A stretch of DNA of 64,000 nucleotides from Janthinobacterium rivuli (lineage in GTDB: Bacteria; Pseudomonadota; Gammaproteobacteria; Burkholderiales; Burkholderiaceae_D). Below, piece by piece: positions 1 through 9,736 of this stretch. A program made the position numbers and the translations under genes. The stretch's first letter is position 1; every line of letters begins with the position of its first letter. The stretch spans positions 62,001 through 126,000 of the forward strand of contig NZ_CP121464.1 of assembly GCF_029690045.1 (NCBI RefSeq). Direction: 5' to 3'. Below the pieces are notes generated by a model. It was not told the origin of the DNA and did no database searches. It saw only the letters and a list, made by a program, of their open reading frames with translations.

Positions 1-271
1 TGATAGCGTGGTAAAAACGAAGAGTGACCGAAGGGGGCCGGGAGACTGAACGAGTAGAACGTCTTGAAATTCCCGAGGCGTAATTGCGCTATGCCGATGC
101 GCGCGGGCGCCAGGGGTAATACCTGAGAAGATGGGGGATAGGGATAATAAAATATGAAGAGCATGAACACCCCTTGGCGAGTTGCCAAAGAGCGCTCCGG
201 GACAGCGGTGCCAGTGCGCGATTCGCGACCGAATAGTCGCCAGCCTCAATCAGCTGTAAAATTTTGAGGGA

Positions 272-418
272 CTAAGTTGTACAGTCTATTCTCTCTAAGC
301 CCGCAATTACGGAACTTGCTGCGGAAGGGAACCACCCCTCATCCCGTTTTAATTCTAGCATAGCTTCGTCGTGTATCAATTGTCGTTTTTCAATGTCCCA
401 TATCGGTGACTTCATCAT
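272..418 (-). pseudogene. Short low-GC ORF, possible remnant of a foreign gene
   Basis: This is a 48-codon frame starting with two adjacent ATG codons (418 and 415) and ending in TAG at 272-274. The peptide begins MMKSPIWDIEKRQLIHDEAM and is rich in charged residues, which looks protein-like. The same frame stays open about 19 codons upstream of the ATGs (to a stop near 475), and beyond the TAG it reads on for roughly 50 codons. That pattern fits the tail of a larger decayed gene. I do not recognise a family. It could also be an intact small gene or chance. Confidence 0.3.
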
Positions 419-595
419 CCCCAAGCGCCTGCACAACTTGGACTGCAGGTCGTTAGCTTGACGAATCCTCCATCAAGCGGCCCTAAAAGCAACCCATGTT
501 ACATAAGGCACAAACATGGGGTATCAAACCCACAAAGTCTTTCAACTAGTAGTTCAGTTAAATAGGTAGCAAGCCACAAAATATTGTGTGGGTAA

Positions 596-630
596 AGAAA
601 AAGCCCGCTCTCACTAAGAGAAACGGGCCT
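596..630 (-). terminator. Rho-independent terminator of ssb
   Basis: Read on the minus strand, the stem GCCCG-tt-TCTC pairs with GAGA-GCGGGC around a short loop and is followed directly by TTTTTC. It lies 30 bases past the ssb stop codon. Confidence 0.8.
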
Positions 631-659
631 GCATCAACAAAACTGCGATTTAGTACGAA

Positions 660-1169
660 TTAGAACGGGATATCGTCGTCCATGTCCGAGAAGTTCGGTG
701 CTGGCTTCGGTGCCGGGCGTGGCGCCGGCGCCGGGGCTGGACGCGGGGCTGGCGCCTGGCGCGGGGCCGGGGCTTCGTAGCCGCCGCCACCGCCGTAGCT
801 GTCATCGCCACCGCCGGCGTCGCCGCCCATGCCGGAACGGCCGCCCAGCATTTGCATCTGTTCCGCGATGATGTCGGTTGCGTACTTCTCGACGCCGTCC
901 TTGTCCGTGTATTTACGGGTTTGCAGACGGCCTTCGACGTAGACGGACGAACCTTTTTTCAGGTATTGGCCGACGATTTCCGCCAGGCGGCCGAAGAACG
1001 AGATACGGTGCCACTCTGTCAATTCTTTTTGTTCGCCCGTGTTGCGGTCCTTCGATTTGTACGAAGTGGCCACGGCGATGTTGGCGATCGCGTCGCCGCT
1101 AGGCATGTAGCGGATTTCCGGGTCACGGCCCAGATTGCCGACGATGATGACTTTGTTGACTGATGCCAT
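660..1169 (-). CDS. ssb: Single-stranded DNA-binding protein
   Basis: SSB coats single-stranded DNA during replication, recombination and repair and recruits partner proteins. The 169-residue product has the OB-fold at residues 1-110 ([20 protein letters not shown] start; [27 protein letters not shown]). A Gly-rich then Pro/Ala-rich linker follows at about 112-160. The protein ends in the acidic tip DMDDDIPF, the conserved peptide that docks repair and restart proteins. The linker is a repetitive AP/PAPA run. The gene diverges from uvrA across about 380 bases that hold a LexA-type box, the classical ssb/uvrA arrangement, so SOS control of one or both genes is likely. Confidence 0.98.
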   Translation of the reverse strand: MASVNKVIIVGNLGRDPEIRYMPSGDAIANIAVATSYKSKDRNTGEQKELTEWHRISFFGRLAEIVGQYLKKGSSVYVEGRLQTRKYTDKDGVEKYATDIIAEQMQMLGGRSGMGGDAGGGDDSYGGGGGYEAPAPRQAPAPRPAPAPAPRPAPKPAPNFSDMDDDIPF

Positions 1170-1341
1170 GAATAACTCCTGATGAACTGCAGCGGGAGCC
1201 GGTGTCCCGCGCGTTAGTTTAGTGTACTAAACGAGGATTATAAGCGACCACGCGGCGCAAAGCATCCGCTTTCTGGCGGACGCCCTCTCCTGCGCGACAG
1301 CACGTTTTTTTCACGGCAGGTGAAAACAAGAAACTTGAATA

Positions 1342-1357
1342 CTGGTATTATATACAG
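1342..1357. promoter_or_regulatory. LexA (SOS) box between ssb and uvrA
   Basis: The 16-mer ctggtattatatacag has the CTG-N10-CAG form of the proteobacterial LexA operator with an AT-rich core, flanked by TA and TG. It lies about 190 bases before each of the divergent ssb and uvrA starts. The same motif appears upstream of dinB in this window, which supports it as the species' SOS box. No other feature was seen in the remaining intergenic sequence (1170-1550). Confidence 0.85.
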
Positions 1358-1550
1358 TGTTTAAACGTCTGCACGCATCTGTATCAAACTTTGTCGGGGC
1401 ACGTTCGCCTGGCGGCGCAATCCGCCCGTGACTGCCTCAGGCATGCAGAGCAAAACCCGGCTATAGTTACAGGTTGACCCGTTGTGGCTCCTCATCCGCA
1501 CCCAGGCACAATGCGCCGGCCGCACCACTCACTGAAAGCAAGGCAATCAC

Positions 1551-4400
<2,850 letters not shown>

Positions 4401-4419
4401 GAGTGGCAGCACAATAAAA

Positions 4420-4464
4420 AACGGCGCGGATTGCTCATGCAATCCGCGCCGTTTCTCTTTTTGA
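4420..4464. terminator. Bidirectional terminator between uvrA and pckG
   Basis: A 13-base-pair stem (ACGGCGCGGATTG with its complement, loop CTCATG) is preceded by AAAAAA and followed by TTTCTCTTTTTG. It can therefore terminate uvrA on the plus strand, and pckG on the minus strand where the T-run is even better. Confidence 0.85.
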
Positions 4465-4472
4465 TAGCACCC

Positions 4473-4523
4473 CAGTCATTGCCGGCGTGTCATTTATCGC
4501 ACGCCAGTCTTTGCCAGCGTGTT
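4473..4523. repeat. Two imperfect 19-bp direct repeats
   Basis: CAGTCATTGCCGGCGTGTC (4473-4491) and CAGTCTTTGCCAGCGTGTT (4505-4523) match at 16 of 19 positions with a 32-base period. Two copies only. A separate inverted repeat CACCTGAC / GTCAGGTG sits at 4546-4575, just past the pckG stop. Both may be transcript-end structures; no function is evident. Confidence 0.5.
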
Positions 4524-4594
4524 TCTCCCCCACTACAACTCTCAACACCTGACAAGCTACTGCGCTGGTCAGGTGCCGCTTTACGCTAACTTAG

Positions 4595-6466
4595 TTATGC
4601 ACTCAGCCGCTTTTCCAGCGCAGCCTTGTGATCTGCCAATTCCTGCGGCAGATGATACGCGAGTTTTTCAAACAACTCCGTATGCAATTTCAACTCTTCC
4701 ACCCACGCGGCCTTGTCGATCGAGGTGATGGTGTCGAACTGTTGCTGCGTGAATGGCAAGCCATCCCAGTTCAGGTCGCCATACTGCGGCGTCGTGCCGA
4801 ACAGGTTTTCCACGCCGCCCGCCTTGCCTTCGATACGCTCGAGCATCCACTTGAGCACGCGCATATTGTCGCCGAAGCCAGGCCAGACGAATTTGCCAGC
4901 CTCGTCCGTACGGAACCAGTTGACGCAGTAGATCTTCGGCAGGGCGGCCGGGTTGACCTTGCCCACCTTGACGCCCATGTCCAGCCAGTGCTGGAAGTAA
5001 TCGCTCATGTTATAGCCGATAAATGGCAACATGGCAAATGGATCGCGGCGCACGACGCCCATCTGGCCCACGGCCGCGGCCGTCGTTTCCGAGCCCATGG
5101 TGGCGGCCATGTAGACGCCTTCGACCCAGTTGCGCGCTTCGGTGACCAGCGGCACGGTGGTCGAGCGGCGGCCGCCGAAGATGAAGGCCGAGATCGGCAC
5201 GCCGGCCGGATCGTCCCAGGCAGCATCGATCACCGGGTTTTGCGTTGCCGCCACCGTGAAGCGCGCGTTCGGGTGCGCCGCCTTGGTGCCGGACGCCGGC
5301 GTCCAGTCCTTGCCCTGCCAGTCGATCAGGTGGCTAGGCGCTTCTTTCGTCAAACCTTCCCACCACACGTCGCCGTCGTCCGTCAGCGCCACGTTGGTGA
5401 AGATCGTGTTGTCGCGCATCGAGGCCATGCAGTTGTAATTGGTTTTTTCGTTGGTGCCCGGCGCCACGCCAAAATAACCGGCTTCCGGGTTGATGGCGTA
5501 CAAACGGCCATCGGCACCTGGCTTGATCCAGGCGATATCGTCGCCGATGGTGGTCACTTTCCAGCCGTTAAAACTTGCCGGCGGGATCAGCATGGCGAAG
5601 TTGGTCTTGCCGCAAGCCGACGGGAACGCCGCCGCCACATAATGCTTCTTGCCTTCCGGCGATTCCACGCCGAGGATCAGCATGTGTTCGGCCAGCCAGC
5701 CCGGATTGTTGTCCGATGCTTGCGCTTCCTGGTAGCCCATGTTCGAGGCGATGCGCAGGGCGAAACATTTCTTGCCCAGCAAGGCGTTGCCGCCGTAGCC
5801 GGAACCGAAGGACCAGATTTCGCGCGTTTCAGGGAAATGCACGATGTACTTGGTGCTGTTGCACGGCCATTTCACGTCGGCCTGGCCAGCGGCCAGCGGT
5901 GCGCCCACGCTGTGCACGCACGGCACGAACTCGCCATCCGTGCCCAGCACGTCGTACACGGCACGGCCCATGCGGGTCATGATCTTCATGTTGACGGCGA
6001 CATACGGCGAATCGGACAGTTCCACGCCGATGTGCGCGATCGGCGAGCCCAGCGGGCCCATCGAGAATGGCACGACGTACATGGTGCGGCCACGCATGCA
6101 GCCGTCGAACAGGCCGTTCAAGGTGTGGCGCATTTCGCCAGGTTCGGTCCAGTTGTTCGTCGGGCCAGCCGCTTCTTTCGTTGCCGAGCAGATATACGTG
6201 CGGTCTTCGACGCGGGCCACGTCGCTCGGATCGGAGCAGGCCAGGTAGGAATTCGGGCGCTTTTCGGCATTCAGTTTTTTCATGGTGCCGCTGGCAACCA
6301 TTTCAGCGCACAGGCGCTCGTACTCTTCTTGCGAGCCATCGCACCAGTAAATACGCTCTGGCTTGGTCAGCGCGGCAATGTCGGCCACCCAGTTGATCAG
6401 TTTCTGTTGTTTAATATAAGCTGGGACGTTGAGTGCGGCGACGCCACCCATGACGGGCTGATTCAT
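4595..6466 (-). CDS. pckG: Phosphoenolpyruvate carboxykinase (GTP)
   Basis: PckG converts oxaloacetate and GTP to phosphoenolpyruvate, CO2 and GDP, the entry step of gluconeogenesis from organic acids. The 623-residue protein is normal in length for the GTP-dependent cytosolic family. It carries the P-loop with reactive cysteine FPSACGKTN (Cys285, Lys287), the nucleotide-site stretch [20 protein letters not shown] and the [10 protein letters not shown] segment. The ATG is preceded by TTGGAGGTAAT, a strong ribosome binding site. It is a single gene with a long upstream region (6467-6794) shared with the divergent dehydrogenase gene. Confidence 0.97.
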   Translation of the reverse strand: MNQPVMGGVAALNVPAYIKQQKLINWVADIAALTKPERIYWCDGSQEEYERLCAEMVASGTMKKLNAEKRPNSYLACSDPSDVARVEDRTYICSATKEAAGPTNNWTEPGEMRHTLNGLFDGCMRGRTMYVVPFSMGPLGSPIAHIGVELSDSPYVAVNMKIMTRMGRAVYDVLGTDGEFVPCVHSVGAPLAAGQADVKWPCNSTKYIVHFPETREIWSFGSGYGGNALLGKKCFALRIASNMGYQEAQASDNNPGWLAEHMLILGVESPEGKKHYVAAAFPSACGKTNFAMLIPPASFNGWKVTTIGDDIAWIKPGADGRLYAINPEAGYFGVAPGTNEKTNYNCMASMRDNTIFTNVALTDDGDVWWEGLTKEAPSHLIDWQGKDWTPASGTKAAHPNARFTVAATQNPVIDAAWDDPAGVPISAFIFGGRRSTTVPLVTEARNWVEGVYMAATMGSETTAAAVGQMGVVRRDPFAMLPFIGYNMSDYFQHWLDMGVKVGKVNPAALPKIYCVNWFRTDEAGKFVWPGFGDNMRVLKWMLERIEGKAGGVENLFGTTPQYGDLNWDGLPFTQQQFDTITSIDKAAWVEELKLHTELFEKLAYHLPQELADHKAALEKRLSA

Positions 6467-6705
6467 ATTACCTCCAATACCAATAAAAGAAATTCTGGTC
6501 GTTCCGGCAAGACAGGCAGCATCGTTGAGAAGTGGCTGCGGCTCACTGCGGGCGGTGTGTTCACGCGGGCAGGGCTCTGGTGTCGTGTACCTGGATCATG
6601 CACCCAGGCTGCAGGAACAGTTTGCGCTATAACTATAATTAGGAAGCTTCAAAAGTGCCGGCGATTGTACACCCGCGTAACAGCTATTCTCGCAAAAATG
6701 TAGGA

Positions 6706-6735
6706 GAATAGCCTGACTAATGTAGTAGGCTATTC
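6706..6735. promoter_or_regulatory. Inverted repeat in the pckG / dehydrogenase spacer
   Basis: The perfect 8-base arms GAATAGCC (6706-6713) and GGCTATTC (6728-6735) lie 60-90 bases before the dehydrogenase start. The 328-base spacer (6467-6794) otherwise shows only AT-rich promoter-like stretches. This could be an operator for either gene; no regulator is encoded next to it. Confidence 0.4.
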
Positions 6736-6794
6736 AGCATTTTCCGTATCCTGTTATTTCCCTACCAAATCCTCACTAAAATCGGCCATCCACC

Positions 6795-7808
6795 ATGAAA
6801 ATTGCCATACTTGATGATTACCAGGATGCCGTGCGCGGCCTCGATTGCTTCCAGTTGCTCGATGGCCACGAGGTCAAAGTGTTCAGCAATACGGCGCGGG
6901 GCCTGGGCCAGCTGGCGATCCGCCTGGCGCCGTTCGACGCCCTGGTGCTGATCCGCGAACGCAGCAGTTTCAACCGCGCCTTGCTGTCGAAGTTACCGAA
7001 CCTGAAACTTATTTCGCAAACGGGCAAGGTCAGTGGACACATCGACGTGCCGGCCGCCACCGAGCTGGGCATCGCCATCGCGGAAGGCATCGGCTCGCCC
7101 ACGGCGCCGGCCGAACTGACGTGGGCGCTGATCATGGCGGCGCAGCGCAAGATCGTGCCCTACGCGCAACATTTACAGGAAGGGCTGTGGCAGACGTCGT
7201 CGCTGGAGCCAACGCGCAACACGCTCGGCACGGTATTGAAGGGGCGCACTCTGGCGATCTGGGGCTACGGCAAGATCGGTCAATTGATCGCCGGCTATGG
7301 CCGCGCTTTCGGCATGACCATCCTCGTGTGGGGCAGCGAAGCGAGCCGAGCGGCGGCCGTGGCGGCCGGCGATACGGCGGCAACATCGCGCGAGGCCTTC
7401 TTTGAACAGGCAGACGTATTGACCTTGCACCTGCGCCTGTCCGACGCCACGCGCGGGCTGGTAACAAGCGAGGACCTGGCGCGCATGAAGCCCACTTCCC
7501 TGTTCGTCAACACGAGCCGCGCCGAGCTGGTCGCCGATGGCGCGCTGGAAGCGGCGTTGCCGCAGGGGCGCCCGGGCGCCGCCGCGCTGGACGTGTTTAC
7601 GGACGAGCCGCTGCCACCAGGCTCGCCATTGCTGCTGCTGCCGAACGTGCTGGCCACGCCACACCTGGGCTACGTCGAGCGTGACAGCTATGAGCTGTAT
7701 TTCCGCTACGCCTTGCAAAACATCGTTGATTTTACGCAGGATCAATGCACGCGCCTGCTCAATCCCGAAGCATTGCAGCATGCGCGGCAAGCCCCTCAGG
7801 AACGCTGA
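6795..7808 (+). CDS. D-2-hydroxyacid dehydrogenase family protein
   Basis: This is an NAD(P)-dependent oxidoreductase of the D-isomer 2-hydroxyacid family, which interconverts 2-oxoacids and D-2-hydroxyacids; the exact substrate cannot be read from sequence. The 337-residue protein begins MKIAILDDYQDAV. It has the Rossmann motif GYGKIG near residue 157, and the catalytic Arg (NTSRAELV), Glu (FTDEPLP) and His (TPHLGYVE) of the family are all present. It is closest in style to the 'family protein' group related to phosphoglycerate dehydrogenase, without a C-terminal ACT domain. It overlaps the next gene tail to tail by 13 bases. Confidence 0.88.
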   Translation: MKIAILDDYQDAVRGLDCFQLLDGHEVKVFSNTARGLGQLAIRLAPFDALVLIRERSSFNRALLSKLPNLKLISQTGKVSGHIDVPAATELGIAIAEGIGSPTAPAELTWALIMAAQRKIVPYAQHLQEGLWQTSSLEPTRNTLGTVLKGRTLAIWGYGKIGQLIAGYGRAFGMTILVWGSEASRAAAVAAGDTAATSREAFFEQADVLTLHLRLSDATRGLVTSEDLARMKPTSLFVNTSRAELVADGALEAALPQGRPGAAALDVFTDEPLPPGSPLLLLPNVLATPHLGYVERDSYELYFRYALQNIVDFTQDQCTRLLNPEALQHARQAPQER

Positions 7809-8569
7809 AACCCCTTAAGCAAGTCCGGCTCGCCCGTGATGCGGATGGCTGGCGCGGGCAGCACGTGGCGGCCACGCCACAGGCCGGCCCAGCCGGGCGG
7901 CCAGGCGATGTCCGGCCCACGGTACGGCGCCACGCCGGCGCGCACGGCGACGACCGGCACGGGCGGCACGTCGGGCAAGGGTTCGCCTGGCGTGCGCTGC
8001 ATGTCCAGGCTGTACATGTAATTGGGTAATAAAGCGTCGCAGACACGGCCAAACCACGCGCTATGGTCGTCGTCGCGTCCCAGCGCCTGCGCCAGGCCTT
8101 GCGGGTCGAAACGGGCCAGGGCGTCGATCAGCTCGCCAGTGGTGGCGCCGGGCGTATCGCCCCAGCCCATCACGGGGTTGACGTTGTAATCGGCGCCCGA
8201 ACCGTACCAGCCTTCGCGCCAGGGCCGCTGCATCCAGTCGCGCGGCCCCGTAAACAAATGCCAGCGCCAGTGCAGGCCCGACGGTTTCGGCCACGAATAC
8301 AGATACAGTTTTTGATAACCGGCCTGGTGCAGCTCGCGCACCATGGCCATCAGGCGCGCGTGCGGCATGCGGTCCGGTGGCGCGCGCCTAAACAGGATCG
8401 CTTCGCCATCGGCAAATTGCACGTCGTCGGTCGACAGGTTCAGATCCAGGGTGCGCGCTTCGCTGCCGAAACGGGCGGCGATCCAGCCCGTCAGCAAATT
8501 GACGGACGTGATCACCCCGTAACCGCGGTGGCGGTGAAAAATGACGGTGCCGGGAGCGAGCGCTTTCAT
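7796..8569 (-). CDS. Hypothetical protein with Tudor/SH3-like N-terminus
   Basis: I do not recognise the full family. The frame is open further upstream, but the ATG at 8569 gives MKALAPGTVIFHRHRGYGVI, 257 residues. Residues 5-55 (PGTVIFHRHRGYGVI, then TGWIAARFGSEARTLDL) resemble the small beta-barrel of CarD/CdnL, Mfd and UvrD C-termini, which has a G-x-V-x-H-x-x-x-G-x-G-x-V pattern and a later V/A-x-F. The remaining ~200 residues are rich in Trp, Pro and Gly (WPKPSGLHWRWHLF; WREGWYGSGADYNVNPVMGWG) with no obvious catalytic motif and no signal peptide, so the product is probably cytosolic. A role in nucleic-acid or polymerase binding is only an inference. Confidence 0.7.
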   Translation of the reverse strand: MKALAPGTVIFHRHRGYGVITSVNLLTGWIAARFGSEARTLDLNLSTDDVQFADGEAILFRRAPPDRMPHARLMAMVRELHQAGYQKLYLYSWPKPSGLHWRWHLFTGPRDWMQRPWREGWYGSGADYNVNPVMGWGDTPGATTGELIDALARFDPQGLAQALGRDDDHSAWFGRVCDALLPNYMYSLDMQRTPGEPLPDVPPVPVVAVRAGVAPYRGPDIAWPPGWAGLWRGRHVLPAPAIRITGEPDLLKGFQRS

Positions 8570-8730
8570 ACGGAGTCGGGGTGGCAGGCAAACAAAGAAA
8601 CCAGTGTACTCACAGATGGCCAAATTTTCCAGATGCGATCCGCAACGGCCCGACGCGGCCCGCCATTCACGCAAGGCACACAATCCACGCTATCATGCGC
8701 GTCATTCTCCACTGACATCGTGACCACATC

Positions 8731-9216
8731 ATGACTTTGCGCATACTCGCCACTGGCGGCACTTTCGACAAACACTACAACGAATTGAACGGTACCCTGG
8801 GCTTTTCCGACAGTCATTTGCCGGCAGCGATTGCCCGCGCGCGCATGACGGCGCCCGTGGCGCTGGAGCAATTGCCCCTGCTCGATTCACTCGACATGCA
8901 AGATGCGGACCGTCAGCGCGTGCTGGCCTCGTGCCGCGCGGCGCAGGAGAAAGCCATCGTCATCATCCACGGCACCGACACCATGCGCGAAACGGCGCAA
9001 GTGCTGGGCGCGGCGAACCTGCAGCAAACGGTGATATTGACGGGCGCCATGATTCCCTACGAAATCGACAATTCCGACGCCCTGTTCAACCTCGGCTTTG
9101 CCTGCGGCGTGGCGCAAACCTTGCCAGCCGGCGTGTACGTGGCCATGAATGGCCAGATCTTCGCCTGGGACAATGTGCAAAAGAACCGCGCCGCCGGCGT
9201 ATTCCAGCCTTTGTAA
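8731..9216 (+). CDS. Half-length asparaginase-domain protein
   Basis: The 161-residue product is the N-terminal domain of the L-asparaginase family only; full enzymes are about 330 residues. The catalytic signatures are intact: ATGGTFDK at 7-14 (nucleophile Thr) and HGTDTM near 84 (second Thr and Asp). A Lys in NVQKNRAAG near the end may be the active-site Lys. The C-terminal domain that completes the substrate pocket in the dimer is missing. There is no sign of a frameshifted second half downstream: the stop is followed at once by hairpins. Such short asparaginase-domain proteins exist in proteobacteria. Activity is uncertain. It is cytosolic, with no signal peptide. Confidence 0.85.
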   Translation: MTLRILATGGTFDKHYNELNGTLGFSDSHLPAAIARARMTAPVALEQLPLLDSLDMQDADRQRVLASCRAAQEKAIVIIHGTDTMRETAQVLGAANLQQTVILTGAMIPYEIDNSDALFNLGFACGVAQTLPAGVYVAMNGQIFAWDNVQKNRAAGVFQPL

Positions 9217-9238
9217 GCCGATGCCGGACAGGACGCGG

Positions 9239-9265
9239 CAGTCAGACCGGCACACGGTCTGACTG
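9239..9265 (+). repeat. Perfect inverted repeat after the asparaginase gene
   Basis: Arms CAGTCAGACC and GGTCTGACTG enclose a 7-base loop, 22 bases past the stop codon and ahead of the T-tailed terminator. It is probably part of the transcript end. Confidence 0.6.
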
Positions 9266-9286
9266 AGACGCTGTCACAATTGGACC

Positions 9287-9312
9287 AGCCCGTTTTCAAC
9301 GGGCTTTTTTAC
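9287..9312 (+). terminator. Rho-independent terminator
   Basis: The stem AGCCCGTT / AACGGGCT with loop TTC is followed by a T-run. It ends the asparaginase-domain transcript. Confidence 0.85.
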
Positions 9313-9736
9313 GTTTTTCTGCCTTTCAAAAATTCTGCAATGTGACAGATTTCGTCGAATTATTGCAGGTAAAACATCGAATTGCCAATACAATAATTTT
9401 ATGTTGTAAAAAAACGCCATTCATCATTTTTAAAAACACCGATATTATTAAATATAAAACTGCAATTTAACAATTAACTTAAATATTCTTCTGTATCCGT
9501 AATTTATTGCCAAATCCGACACGGTTGATATGCATTTTTTCTTGCTGAGACGACATAATGTTCGCCTCGACAAGTCAAAAGTGCATTTATAACAATATTG
9601 CGCTAAGTAGTCTTCCACCTCCCACCGACGTGGTTCCGCCTACCGTACACGAGCACCGCTGGTCATCTATCCGATGGCTTATACGTGCTCGTGTACTGCT
9701 TGTCGTTATTAAAACTACTACGGAGTAATTGTTACA
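9313..9736 (+). promoter_or_regulatory. AT-rich leader of the TonB receptor with long hairpin
   Basis: About 420 bases without a gene. Bases 9320-9560 are strongly AT-rich for this genome and probably hold the promoter. At 9645-9656 and 9685-9696 there are perfect 12-base arms, GTACACGAGCAC and GTGCTCGTGTAC, around a 28-base loop. This hairpin ends 40 bases before the receptor ATG, so it would lie in the 5' untranslated region. It could be an RNA regulatory structure or a protein operator; nothing in the sequence chooses between them. Confidence 0.55.

Larger units (their letters stand above)
1..659. other. Low-GC region with gene debris at window edge
   Basis: About 600 bases before the ssb terminator are visibly poorer in GC than the rest of the window and hold no open frame of 60 codons or more. 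What can be seen is a 48-codon minus-strand frame (272-418), a 37-codon plus-strand frame starting at 154 that may be chance, and a stem-loop at 493-520 with arms CCCATGTT and AACATGGG. The contrast in composition and the short broken frames suggest decayed, probably foreign DNA, but the flanking sequence to the left is missing, so this cannot be settled here. Confidence 0.5.

Noticed and set aside
154..267. A 37-codon plus-strand ORF starting MKSMNTPWRV
   Set aside because: It has a GGGGGA upstream, but the stretch is too short and overlaps a better minus-strand frame; chance cannot be excluded.
4473..4523. Possible CRISPR-like repeat
   Set aside because: Only two imperfect 19-mers with one spacer and no Cas genes; not an array.
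4628..6703. A 691-codon plus-strand frame opposite pckG
   Set aside because: It is rich in His/Arg/Ala with no motif, and pckG on the minus strand is certain.
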